This document shows positions 18,226-26,809 of a stretch of DNA of 64,000 nucleotides, one piece after another. Positions within the stretch are counted from its first letter, which is position 1; every line of letters starts with the position of its first letter. Source of the stretch: Methanolinea mesophila (GTDB lineage Archaea > Halobacteriota > Methanomicrobia > Methanomicrobiales > Methanospirillaceae); contig NZ_JAGGKR010000002.1 in assembly GCF_017873855.1 (NCBI RefSeq), positions 1 to 64,000 on the forward strand. Direction: 5' to 3'. A program made the position numbers and the translations under genes. The notes under the pieces were generated by a model. The model had not been told where the DNA came from. It searched no databases and saw only the letters and a program-made list of their open reading frames with translations.

Positions 18226-20367
18226 TTATTCGATTTTCAGGACCATCAGGGTGATATCGTCGAATTGCGGTCGGTTGCCTGCAAAAGCCCGTACATCCTG
18301 CACGACCGCGTCGATGATCCCCCTCGATGAGAGGTGTCGGGATAGCTCGACGATCTTCTCGAGCCGGGCGACTCCGTACTCCTCGTCCTGTTCATTCGCG
18401 GCCTCGGTCACCCCGTCGGTATAGAGCACCGCAATATCCCCTGGTTTAAGATTTACCTCGACAGATTCGAGTTCTATCTCATCGAGAACTCCCAGTGCGA
18501 TTCCTTTTGCCTTGAGGAGGGTTATCCTTTCATTCCCGGTCCCGAACAGGAGCGGGGGATTATGCCCCGCATTCACGAATGTGAGGCTTTTTTCGCGGGG
18601 GTCGAGGATCGCGTAAAAGAGCGTGACGAACATGCTGGTCTTTGAATCGAGGTAGATATTCCTGTTCGCCTCCCGGATCGATTCCGCAGGGTCCGGATTA
18701 TGGGCGGCACTGGCCCTGATAAGCGTCCTGGAGAGCGCCATGAAGAGCGCGGCAGGCACTCCCTTTCCGGATACATCCGCGATCACCAATCCCCAGTGCT
18801 CCTCTCCCACAGGGATGAAGTCATAGAAGTCACCCCCGACCTCGGCGGCCGGGAGATTGAACCCCTGCAGATCGATCCCGGGGAGTACCGGGGCGGCATC
18901 CGGCAGGAAACTCTGCTGGATGCCCTTCGCAATCTCCAGCTCTTTTAATATACGCTCTTTCTCCGCAGTTGTCCTGCGGAGGGTGGCCACGTGTTCCCTT
19001 AAATCCGCCGCCATGTGGTTGAAAGAGTCGGCAAGGTCCTCGAACTCGTCACCGGTATGTACTTCCACCGTATATTCGAGATCGCCCCGCCCGATCGCCT
19101 CGGAACCTCTTTTGAGGTCTTCGAGAGGGCGGGTGAGATACCGGCTGAAAATGAGGGTGAGGACCCCCACGACTGCGAGGAGGACGAGGAACATGGCGGA
19201 AAATATGGTACGCATCATCTCCTGCTGGCTGCCGATATGGGATGCGGTATCTTCCGATGCAGCGAGGATGCTCTCCCTGGTGGAGAGTGCCGGGGCGATA
19301 ACCTCTTCTACCGGCATCACCACCGCCACCGACCAGTTGACGCTCTCCACCGGGGCGTAGGCGATGAACCGCTCCCCGTCCTCGAACATCACCCTCGCAA
19401 TTCCGGTCCTGCCATTTATCATCTCCCGGGTTACCGCCACCAATCCGGGATTTGCGGAATCGAGGAGGTTTTCGGTGACAAAGGACTCGTCCCACCTCAT
19501 GTCCCCGGACGAAAGCCCCGGGCGGGTGATCACGTTGCCGTGCTGGTCGATGAGCATCGCATAGCCCCTGTTTCCGACCTGGGTGCCGATGATATTCTGG
19601 TTGATGGTCTCGATGGTGACATCGGCCCCGATCACCCAGAACCATCCGGATTCGGGATCGTTCACAGGTTTCGAACAGGTGACCATCAGCCCGTGCCCGA
19701 GGAGGTCGACGTACGGCTCGGACCAGGTGACCGAACCCGATTCTTTTGCCTGCGTGAACCACCCTCTCATCCTGGGGTCGAACGATGCGTTTAGTCCTGT
19801 CACCCAGGGATAGATCATGGACATCCCGCTCTCCGTTCCTACGTACACCCCGGCGAGATGCGGGTCGGCATGATAGACCGGGATGAAGATATCGTCCATC
19901 ATGCCCGCCGCATTGCGTTCGGCTAACGGGATGTCCGCTTCTGCGCCCGGAGCGAGGAAGAGCACTGTCGTGCTGTAGATATCGTCCGGGGGCTCGTCCT
20001 GGAGGTAGAAGTGTCGCTCCCTGACCATCGAGGGGTCGGTCTGAAGCTCCCCTGCGTAGTACGCCATGGTGTCGATCTCTCCGTTCACCTGTTCGAAGAC
20101 GATATTGCTGATGTATGCCTGGTCTTTCGCGAGCCTGAGGAGTGAGTCCCTCGCATCCTGTTCGAGGGCCGCGGTGCTGTCGTTCATTGCCCGTGAGCCG
20201 AGTTCGTCGCTCCGGTCCATGGCGAAACGGCTTACGTCTCCCATCTGCACGAATGCGAGTAACCCGGTGACCAGGAGCGCAGAAACGGAGAGTGCGAGGA
20301 AGACCAGCAGGATCTTGGTCCTGACTGATATGCGGACTGCATTCCCGGCGGTCTTCCCGGATCTCAT
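18226..20367 (-). CDS. Membrane sensor with SpoIIE-type PP2C phosphatase output
   Basis: A 713-residue receptor. An N-terminal helix (about residues 17-41) and a second helix near 390-410 flank an extracellular sensor of Cache type (segments YPWVTGLNASFDPRMRGWF and NRGYAMLIDQHGNVITRPG). A HAMP domain follows (RYLTRPLEDLKRGSEAIGRG), then a coiled coil ending in KGIQQSFLPD, then the RsbU/SpoIIE phosphatase domain with GGDFYDF, DVSGKGVPAAL, YTDGVTEA and FDDITLMVL. Such proteins dephosphorylate Ser/Thr-phosphorylated anti-sigma-antagonist-like partners in bacteria; the archaeal target is unknown and none is adjacent. Confidence 0.9.
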   Translation of the reverse strand: MRSGKTAGNAVRISVRTKILLVFLALSVSALLVTGLLAFVQMGDVSRFAMDRSDELGSRAMNDSTAALEQDARDSLLRLAKDQAYISNIVFEQVNGEIDTMAYYAGELQTDPSMVRERHFYLQDEPPDDIYSTTVLFLAPGAEADIPLAERNAAGMMDDIFIPVYHADPHLAGVYVGTESGMSMIYPWVTGLNASFDPRMRGWFTQAKESGSVTWSEPYVDLLGHGLMVTCSKPVNDPESGWFWVIGADVTIETINQNIIGTQVGNRGYAMLIDQHGNVITRPGLSSGDMRWDESFVTENLLDSANPGLVAVTREMINGRTGIARVMFEDGERFIAYAPVESVNWSVAVVMPVEEVIAPALSTRESILAASEDTASHIGSQQEMMRTIFSAMFLVLLAVVGVLTLIFSRYLTRPLEDLKRGSEAIGRGDLEYTVEVHTGDEFEDLADSFNHMAADLREHVATLRRTTAEKERILKELEIAKGIQQSFLPDAAPVLPGIDLQGFNLPAAEVGGDFYDFIPVGEEHWGLVIADVSGKGVPAALFMALSRTLIRASAAHNPDPAESIREANRNIYLDSKTSMFVTLFYAILDPREKSLTFVNAGHNPPLLFGTGNERITLLKAKGIALGVLDEIELESVEVNLKPGDIAVLYTDGVTEAANEQDEEYGVARLEKIVELSRHLSSRGIIDAVVQDVRAFAGNRPQFDDITLMVLKIE

Positions 20368-20474
20368 GGTAGTATATCCTCTCCCGGAAGGAATTAAACT
20401 ATCAGAACCGTCTCTCCTGAAAAGGCCGGACCCGATCTGTCATCTCTTTCTCTCAAGGGCTCCCAGTGTGATCC

Positions 20475-21065
20475 ATGATACTGCCCCGGGACTTCTACGG
20501 GAGGGACACTGTCGAGGTCGCGCAGGATCTTCTCGGGTGCTGCCTGGTTCACCCGGAGGGCAGAAAGACTACTGCGGGGATTATCGTTGAGACCGAGGCC
20601 TACCTTTCCGGTGATCCCGCCGCTCATTCGTATATCGGCAGGACAAACAGGAATGAAGTACTCTTCGGTCCGGTAGGACATGCATACGTTTACCTCATCT
20701 ACGGAATGCACTATTGCATCAATGTTGTGACAGGGGAGGAAGGTTCGGGAGAAGCCGTGCTCGTCAGGGCCCTTGAGCCGGTGATTGGGATCCCTGTCAT
20801 GATCGGGCGGCGGGGAACCCCTACGCTGTCCCGTCTCTGCAGCGGCCCGGGAAAACTCACTCGTGCGATGGGGATCACCCGCGAGTGCAACGGGGTTTCC
20901 TTTGTGAACGGACCTCTCCAGATCCGCACCCGGGAAAATACTACCGGGCCAAATCCCGCGTTGAAGCCCGAGATCGTGCGGACCACCCGGATCGGGATCG
21001 TGAAGGCCGCCGATAAGCCGCTTCGTTTTTACCTGAAGGGAAATCCGAATATCTCACGGAAGTAG
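20475..21065 (+). CDS. DNA-3-methyladenine glycosylase (AAG/MPG family)
   Basis: A 196-residue base-excision repair enzyme that removes alkylated purines such as 3-methyladenine. The start LPRDFYGRDTVEVAQDLLG is family-typical. The VETEAYL segment carries the catalytic Glu, and GRTNRNEVLFGPVGHAYVYL and YGMHYCINVV follow in the usual order. Length is as expected. The start ATG at 20475 lies in a 107-bp divergent gap from the phosphatase gene. Confidence 0.93.
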   Translation: MILPRDFYGRDTVEVAQDLLGCCLVHPEGRKTTAGIIVETEAYLSGDPAAHSYIGRTNRNEVLFGPVGHAYVYLIYGMHYCINVVTGEEGSGEAVLVRALEPVIGIPVMIGRRGTPTLSRLCSGPGKLTRAMGITRECNGVSFVNGPLQIRTRENTTGPNPALKPEIVRTTRIGIVKAADKPLRFYLKGNPNISRK

Positions 21066-21368
21066 GAGATGCGAGATGCGGATGATTTTCCGGGTACCGA
21101 CTTAAAAGACGGACGATGAAAGATAATATCCGAATACCTCGGAACGTAAGAGTCATTTGGGATAACCGTTTCCCTGGATAACATTCCCGTGTCCCGGCGA
21201 GAGGTCAACCCCGGTGCTGCCGGAATTCACCGCTGATACGGGAGGAGGTATGATCGGTCCGTACCCGGCTCGCCCGGGGGAGATGCCGATGAAGAGAACG
21301 GGTCCCGGGAGATCGATTTCCCTGCATAAGACATATATATTTGAATATCGAGCAACTGGATGGTAATT
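21066..21368. other. Intergenic, promoter-bearing, no gene seen
   Basis: Only very short frames occur. A TATA-like cttaaaag at 21101-21108 precedes a 21-codon frame at 21116, but the spacing is too short for a start. The right end holds the promoter of the DUF308 gene. Confidence 0.5.
21331..21340 (+). promoter_or_regulatory. TATA box for DUF308 protein
   Basis: acatatatat, about 27-35 nt from the ATG codons at 21360 and 21369, implying a near-leaderless message. Confidence 0.55.
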
Positions 21369-21932
21369 ATGGCTGAAATGATGCATGAAGAACGGCTATG
21401 CGATGTGAAGTGGGGGACCCTTGCGCTTCTCGGGGTTCTCTCTCTTATCTTCGGCATAATCCTGTTGTTGTATCCCGGAATTACCGCGGCCGTCGTGGTC
21501 GTGCTCTTCGGGATCATTGTGTTGATTCTCGCGTTCCTGGCATTAATTCTCGCACTGATGAGTACGGGCGGCAGGGCGACGCTCCTCCTCCTGGGAGCTA
21601 TAGTAGGATTTATAGTGGGAATAATTGCAGTTCTTGCCCCGATCGTGATAGGAGCACTTCTGGTCATTATTATTGGGATCGTCCTCTTTATGATCGGAAT
21701 CGTCGATATCGCAATCGCCGTCGGCGAAAAAGCATATCCTCACCGGTGGCTTCTCTTTATCCTTGGTATCCTTTCCATCATCGTGGCCGTCCTCTTCTGG
21801 GTTTATCCTGCCGCGGGAGCGGTTGCCCTGTTCGGGGTCATCGTGGGAATATATTTCGTCATCTATGGGATCCTGGGAATTATTGCCGGGTTTGCTCTTC
21901 GCAGCGTTAAAAAACAGTATTGTATGGCCTGA
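21369..21932 (+). CDS. HdeD/DUF308 family membrane protein
   Basis: A 187-residue protein with about six hydrophobic segments arranged as repeated pairs (LLGVLSLIFGIILLLYPG; LFILGILSIIVAVLFWVYP), the internal-repeat pattern of DUF308/HdeD. HdeD is linked to acid resistance in enterobacteria; the archaeal role is unknown. I chose the second ATG (21369) because the TATA box predicts transcription starting near 21363; the ATG at 21360 is possible. Confidence 0.8.
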   Translation: MAEMMHEERLCDVKWGTLALLGVLSLIFGIILLLYPGITAAVVVVLFGIIVLILAFLALILALMSTGGRATLLLLGAIVGFIVGIIAVLAPIVIGALLVIIIGIVLFMIGIVDIAIAVGEKAYPHRWLLFILGILSIIVAVLFWVYPAAGAVALFGVIVGIYFVIYGILGIIAGFALRSVKKQYCMA

Positions 21933-21943
21933 AAACCCTCACC

Positions 21944-21949
21944 TTTTTT
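21944..21949 (+). terminator. T-tract terminator after DUF308 gene
   Basis: Six T residues begin 12 nt after the stop codon. Confidence 0.4.
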
Positions 21950-22070
21950 AAGATTCAGGGATATGAATGTTCCTTTTACCCTGTTTTACGAATATCATGT
22001 AAATTATATCTTTTAATCCCTGGAACAGCTCCCGGCCCTAAAAAAATGGACCTTCATTTCATATCGGGAC

Positions 22071-22080
22071 ACTTATATGT
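22071..22080 (+). promoter_or_regulatory. TATA box for kinase transcript
   Basis: acttatatgt; predicted transcription start near 22100, upstream of a 29-codon frame at 22117. Confidence 0.45.
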
Positions 22081-22116
22081 ATTTATGCCAAGATCACGAC
22101 CTGGAATGGTTGGATA

Positions 22117-22206
22117 ATGGACACGAGTCATGGGTACCGGTCGGCAGAAAACCGCGGGATGAGAGGAGACGCACAAGGTCCGGGCAAGGGCGGTGATCTC
22201 TCTTGA
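22117..22206 (+). CDS. Possible 29-residue upstream ORF coupled to the kinase gene
   Basis: ATG at 22117 to TGA at 22204-22206 encodes a peptide beginning MDTSHGYRSAENRG. The TGA overlaps the TTG start of the kinase (TTGA at 22203-22206), the arrangement expected for translational coupling. The Shine-Dalgarno sequence of the kinase lies inside this frame. There is no independent evidence of expression. Confidence 0.3.
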   Translation: MDTSHGYRSAENRGMRGDAQGPGKGGDLS

Positions 22207-23672
22207 AGATCTCGTCCCTCTTTCGCGGAGAAACAGGAATCTGGAATGCGGCCATCAGCATCAGCACGGTCGCGGTCCTCCTGGTGAACAGTTACGGTCT
22301 CTTCCAGGGGATTACGGCGGTATTTCCGCACCTTCTCTACCTTCCGGTGGTACTCGCGGCCTACCGGTACCCCCGCAGGGGACTCATTTTCTCACTAGGG
22401 ATCGCGATGGTGTATATCCTGATGGTGGGGGTCATCATCGGGCCGGTCCCGGGGGTCATCGTGGAAGCGGTGATCCGGGGAATTATGCTGGTCGTGATAG
22501 GCGGGCTTATTGCGTTTATTACCAGACGGCTTTACGAACAGGAAAACCTCTACCGTGGGTTGTTCGATCATTCGGCCGCCGGCAGCATTCTCGTCCGGGA
22601 AACCGGTGAGGGCTGGAGGATTGTCGAGGCAAACGAGAACGCACTTGCCCTCCTCCGCCGTGAGAGGGATGAACTCCGGGACAAACCGCTCACGGTCTTC
22701 TGGAACGCGGAAGAAATGAACGTGTTATTTTCCCGGCTGGCCGGGGAAGGCAAGGTCTACTCGTCCGAGAACACATTCTCCACACCGGACGGGAGTACGG
22801 AGATCGTCCTCCTCTCGCTCGCAAAAGTTCCCGACCGGCAGGCGGTTCTCACATTCGTAGAGATTACGCGGAGGGTGAATGCGGAAGAATCTCTGCAGCG
22901 TGCGAATGATAAACTCAACCTCCTCTCCCGCATCTCCACGGATCATCTCCACCGGACGGCGAACGAGATCATCGAGACCGTGGACGAGGCAAGGATAAAG
23001 AGCACCGATTCCGTGGCGGGAGCCTTCCTGAACCGGGTACGGGTCCTGGCCCTGAACCTCGCCCGTCAGATATTCCTTTCGGAGACCTACAAGGACCTTG
23101 GAGCCCGGCCCCCGGACTGGATCGCGGTCCAGCGGGTGCTCGAAGGATTCGCCCGGACGAATCCGGATCCTGGGATCTCAATGAGGTTCTGGACCGAGCG
23201 CCTGGAGGTGTATGCCGACCCGCTCTTCCGGGACGTGCTCCTCCATATCCTTGAGAACTCGGTACGCCACGGAGTGACCTTGAAAAACCTGGTGGTGACC
23301 TATCACCGTACCGGGGATGGGCTTGACCTGATCATCCAGGACGACGGGGCAGGGATTCCCGCAGGGATGAAAGAAAAGATCTTCGAGTACGATTCGGGGG
23401 GCCATGCGGGCCTGGGGCTGTTCATCTGTCGCCAGATCCTGGATATTACCGGGATATCGATCACCGAAGAGGGGAAAGAAGGGAAGGGAGCGAAGTTCGT
23501 ACTTCATATCCCGGCGGAGAATTACCGGGTCGAGGGGTCCTCCGACGACGCCCCGCCGTTCCCGCTCTCTTCCGATCCCGCTCCTGCGGTAAACCGGGGT
23601 GCACTCCACAAATCCGGGACCAGGGTCCGGGAGTTAACCTCCGCCGAGTTCGCTCTTGCCGAGGAACTCTAG
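22203..23672 (+). CDS. Membrane PAS sensor histidine kinase, interrupted by TAG before a GNAT domain
   Basis: 489 codons from a TTG start with GGTGAT at 22191-22196. Three or four membrane helices occupy residues 13-105. A PAS domain follows (about 115-225; GLFDHSAAGSILVRE), then a helical region (NLLSRISTDHLHRTANEII) and an HATPase with N box HILENSVRHG, DDGAGIP and GHAGLGLFIC. Related methanogen kinases usually have RHD at the phosphoacceptor; here it aligns as TDH, so the His is shifted by one. The C-terminal 20 residues (RVRELTSAEFALAEEL) are the start of a GNAT domain, and the frame ends in TAG although that domain continues in the same frame downstream. See the next entry. Confidence 0.85.
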   Translation: MKISSLFRGETGIWNAAISISTVAVLLVNSYGLFQGITAVFPHLLYLPVVLAAYRYPRRGLIFSLGIAMVYILMVGVIIGPVPGVIVEAVIRGIMLVVIGGLIAFITRRLYEQENLYRGLFDHSAAGSILVRETGEGWRIVEANENALALLRRERDELRDKPLTVFWNAEEMNVLFSRLAGEGKVYSSENTFSTPDGSTEIVLLSLAKVPDRQAVLTFVEITRRVNAEESLQRANDKLNLLSRISTDHLHRTANEIIETVDEARIKSTDSVAGAFLNRVRVLALNLARQIFLSETYKDLGARPPDWIAVQRVLEGFARTNPDPGISMRFWTERLEVYADPLFRDVLLHILENSVRHGVTLKNLVVTYHRTGDGLDLIIQDDGAGIPAGMKEKIFEYDSGGHAGLGLFICRQILDITGISITEEGKEGKGAKFVLHIPAENYRVEGSSDDAPPFPLSSDPAPAVNRGALHKSGTRVRELTSAEFALAEEL

Positions 23673-24053
23673 ATCGACTACCACCAGACCAAAGGAAACC
23701 CCGCCACGGACCGCATATTTGCGGCATTTTCGGACAACCGGGTGGTTTCGGTCGCCCGCTGCAAGCGTCATACGGATGGTATGGAGCTCGACGGGGTGTT
23801 CACGCCCGATGAACTCAGGGGGCACGGATATGCCAATGCGGCGGTATGGGGGCTCGTGGAGGCCTGCGGGCACGACACGATGTACATGCATTCCGTGGCT
23901 ACTCTCACGGGTTTTTACGGGCATTATGGCTTTTTACTCATACCCGAGTACGAACTCCCCGATACCATCCGGGAACGGTATGCCTGGGCCCAGGGTGAGA
24001 TGGAAGGGGCAAACGTCGCCCCCATGAAGCGGCCGCCCGCGGATCCGATATGA
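23673..24053 (+). pseudogene. GNAT acetyltransferase portion continuing in frame past the TAG
   Basis: From the codon after the TAG (23670-23672), the same frame stays open for 126 codons to a TGA. It reads IDYHQTKGNPATDRIFAAF and continues with VSVARCKRH, then the acetyl-CoA-binding motif VFTPDELRGHGYANAAV, then FYGHYGFLLIPEYELP. The N-terminal beta strand of this domain lies before the TAG, so the ATG at 23763 or other internal starts would give an incomplete domain. A Tyr codon at the TAG would give a natural ELYIDYH sequence. Either a nonsense mutation, readthrough or a sequencing error is possible. Confidence 0.7.
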
Positions 24054-24220
24054 CGAACAGTTTCCCCCGTCCGGCAGGGAATTCGCGGTAATAAGGGAAG
24101 AATATCAGGAGGGCATCGCCCCCCCCGGCCTTCCCCGATTTTCCCGCCACCTTATGGTAATATCCCGTGACCCTTCCCGAAATTATTAATTTTCTGACAT
24201 CCATCTGACCATGATCAGAT

Positions 24221-24718
24221 ATGTCGGTGCCGTTCGAGCTTGTCCTGAAGCAGATCGAGAACCCGGAATCGCTGAACTTTATCCTGGGACATTCCCACTT
24301 CATAAAGACGGTGGAAGACCTCTACGAGGTGATGGCGGGAGCCGTACCGAAGGCGAAATTCGGGTTGGCATTCTGCGAGGCATCGGGGGACTGCCTGGTC
24401 CGCCTGGAGGGAAACGACGAAGGCCTGGTGGAACTGGCAAAAATAAATGCGATGGCACTCGGCGCCGGACACTCGTTCATTCTCTTCATGCGGGACTGCT
24501 ATCCGATCAATGTGCTCAATGCCATAAAGGGCCTCCAGGAAGTGTGTTCCATTTATTGTGCCACTTCCAACCCTGTCCAGGTTATTCTCGCTCAATCTTT
24601 TCAGGGAAGGGGGATCCTCGGAGTAATCGACGGGGCCTGCCCGAAGGGGATCGAAGGTCCGGAAGAGATCTCCGAACGTACCGCGCTGCTGAGAACATTC
24701 GGGTACAAACGGGGTTGA
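24221..24718 (+). CDS. Adenosine-specific kinase (DUF355 family)
   Basis: A 165-residue protein matching the adenosine-specific kinase family almost throughout: LGHSHFIKTVEDLYEVM, KFGLAFCEASGDCLVRLEG, INAMALGAGHSFILFM, YPINVLNAIK and GRGILGVIDG. The structural prototype is from Pyrobaculum; the physiological reaction in methanogens is not settled. Length is typical, and the gene stands alone. Confidence 0.85.
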   Translation: MSVPFELVLKQIENPESLNFILGHSHFIKTVEDLYEVMAGAVPKAKFGLAFCEASGDCLVRLEGNDEGLVELAKINAMALGAGHSFILFMRDCYPINVLNAIKGLQEVCSIYCATSNPVQVILAQSFQGRGILGVIDGACPKGIEGPEEISERTALLRTFGYKRG

Positions 24719-24903
24719 AGCGCGATACGGCCAGGACCTCCAGGGAGTTCCCCCATGGGGTCTCAGCACGCCGGGATCCCCTTCACGTGCCTGCGTCCCG
24801 TGCCGGGGCACTGCCAATACAGCATTGCCGGTGAGAAACACCCCGATTGTAAGGTCTGAAGTGATAGTATGAAACCGGGCAGTCGGGGAACCACCGCAAC
24901 GAT

Positions 24904-24912
24904 GAAAAAAAA
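24904..24912 (-). terminator. T-tract terminator of PEBP gene
   Basis: On the minus strand a run of eight T lies directly after the TAA stop of the PEBP gene. Confidence 0.45.
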
Positions 24913-25494
24913 TTATTGTCCGTATATCACGATGACCTCGGCCTCACCGATCGTGTGCCCCGTGATATCTGCGAGGATCGCCGATCGGTTGGGGTTGGGA
25001 TTTTCGATCGCGGTATCGAGAGCATAGATCGAAAACACGTAATGGTGGGGGGCGCTCCCCTCCGGCGGGCATGGGGGGATATATCCGCTGCTCCCCCTGC
25101 TGTTCTGGCCCTGAAATCCTCCTCCGGGTAATTCACGGGCGGATGTAACATTTCCTGGAATTCCCGGCGAATCGGGAGGGATATTGTAGACTATCCAGTG
25201 GGTGAAACCACCCGCCAGCGGAGCGTCCGGGTCATGCAGGATAAGGACAAGCGACCTTGTGCCGGGAGGGACCCCCGTCCAGGATATCGCGGGTGAGATG
25301 CCGGCTCCGGCACAGGTATACTCAACAGGTAGGGCGGATCCCGGGTGGAGGGAGCCCACCTGTATCTCAAGAGATCCCGAGTTGCCCCCGGATGCGCCCG
25401 GCGGTGAATGCAAAGCCGGACTACTGCATCCCGCGATAAGCACCCCCATAACCAGAAGAACAAAGGCCGTTACAAGGAGTACGGTTCGTATCAT
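24913..25494 (-). CDS. YbhB/YbcL-type PEBP (Raf kinase inhibitor-like) lipoprotein
   Basis: A 193-residue protein. The N-terminus has a hydrophobic segment ending in VLIAGCSSP, a lipobox-like signal, so it is probably lipid-anchored outside the membrane. The PEBP fold is indicated by LVLILHDPDAPLAGGFTHW, VYNIPPDSPGIPGNV and GSAPHHYVFSIYALD. Prokaryotic PEBPs have no firmly known ligand; phospholipid or small anion binding is suggested for the family. Confidence 0.88.
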   Translation of the reverse strand: MIRTVLLVTAFVLLVMGVLIAGCSSPALHSPPGASGGNSGSLEIQVGSLHPGSALPVEYTCAGAGISPAISWTGVPPGTRSLVLILHDPDAPLAGGFTHWIVYNIPPDSPGIPGNVTSARELPGGGFQGQNSRGSSGYIPPCPPEGSAPHHYVFSIYALDTAIENPNPNRSAILADITGHTIGEAEVIVIYGQ

Positions 25495-25690
25495 AAGCCG
25501 ATAGTGGGATCGTGATCAGATAATAGTAACGAGAGACGAATTTCCGGAGAACTCGTTTTGATAACAGAGCGAACGGTTTCCAGTTCACTTTCCGGCAACA
25601 TGGGACAAAGGTGCACCCGAATCGAAGAATTCGTGTGAAATGTTACGCTCTGTAGATCTTAAATGACCATAAAATCGAGGAAAATAGGAT

Positions 25691-26176
25691 TTATCCTGCA
25701 TTTCCAACCGTTCGAACGGCTTCGATCAGTGCCTTCACCTTCGTGTCATCACTGAGATCCTTCCGGTCGAACACGAACTCCCGCATCACGTCAACACCCT
25801 TTTCTGTAAGTGCCCGTTTCAGGATGGCAGTCGTGTCACCCGCCTTCCCCCCGCAGGTTGCAAAAATAATTCCCTTTTTGCCGTCGCAGTGTTCGAGGGC
25901 ATTGATGGCCCCATTGACCGCCGGGGTAGACTTGAACGCCCAGACCGGGGTTCCGATTACCAGGAGATCGTACCCCGCCACATCGATATATGCGGGCTCG
26001 ATCGGTTCGGCCTCTTCGTTCCTGGCGCGGAGACATCCGACGGTATACGCGGTAAGGGTGCTGTACTTCTGTCTGGGCTTCACTTCGATCATATCGCCCC
26101 CGCAGGCAGCCTGAACTTGTTCCGCGACCCCCCGGGTTATCCCCGTATACGAGTGAAAAATAATGCAGGTCTTCAT
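25691..26176 (-). CDS. Flavodoxin family protein
   Basis: A 161-residue flavodoxin. The phosphate-binding loop HSYTGITRGVAEQV is at the N-terminus (FMN phosphate site S/T-x-T-G-x-T), followed by YDLLVIGTPVWAFKSTPAV and GIIFATCGGKAGDT. It probably carries electrons through FMN in the cytoplasm. I use the start MKTCIIF at 26176; the frame is open 20 codons upstream but that part lacks family character. Confidence 0.88.
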   Translation of the reverse strand: MKTCIIFHSYTGITRGVAEQVQAACGGDMIEVKPRQKYSTLTAYTVGCLRARNEEAEPIEPAYIDVAGYDLLVIGTPVWAFKSTPAVNGAINALEHCDGKKGIIFATCGGKAGDTTAILKRALTEKGVDVMREFVFDRKDLSDDTKVKALIEAVRTVGNAG

Positions 26177-26391
26177 TAATAGAGCATGTATTGCCAGGAT
26201 ATGAAACTTCTCCGGAGCGTGTCCGTACGAGAGCACCCTTTTCCAGCGGTCAGCTGCCCGGGCCTTGAACTCTTTTTACCGTTTCGGTACGCCCCCGCTG
26301 TTATTCATTCCGGGTTCATATTTCCCGCAACCCCCGCCTGCCCTGACGTTGAAGAGCGTCATTCCTGGAATATGACCTGGAAATCGACCGT

Positions 26392-26667
26392 TCAACGGCG
26401 AATACCAAACCCGGCAAATTCACCGGTCGCATCCGACCATTCGATCTCAATGCCCTCGACCCTGATGACCGAATCATCCTTCGCTGACAGTGTGCCGGCG
26501 AATTCCCGGAGTCGCGATTCGGTCCCCTCGGCAACGACCTCCACCGAACCGTCGGCCAGGTTTTTTGCATACCCCTTCACCCCGATCTCGCAGGCACGAT
26601 CGGTGACGAAATACCGGTATCCTACTCCCTGGACCCTGCCGGATACGTTCGCGGTTATCCGTTTCAT
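26392..26667 (-). CDS. Acylphosphatase
   Basis: A 91-residue enzyme that hydrolyses carboxyl-phosphate bonds. The signature SGRVQGVGYRYFV holds the catalytic Arg, and GYAKNLADGSVEVVAEG the catalytic Asn. Length is normal. ATG at 26667 is preferred to the TTG two codons upstream. Confidence 0.93.
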   Translation of the reverse strand: MKRITANVSGRVQGVGYRYFVTDRACEIGVKGYAKNLADGSVEVVAEGTESRLREFAGTLSAKDDSVIRVEGIEIEWSDATGEFAGFGIRR

Positions 26668-26809
26668 GTTCAATGAATTGAAATAGGGAGCATTAATGGT
26701 ATCCGGAAAAATCTACGCATCATGCTCAATCCGGAAAAACGCCAGGCATCCCGCGCCGTTCACCAGGAGTAGTTGGGAGAGTAAGATGTCGAAAAGAAAA
26801 GGGTTGAAT

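Noticed and set aside
23670-23672. Pyrrolysine codon at the TAG
   Set aside because: TAG is a common stop in this window and I see no Pyl-specific genes. A point mutation or readthrough is simpler.
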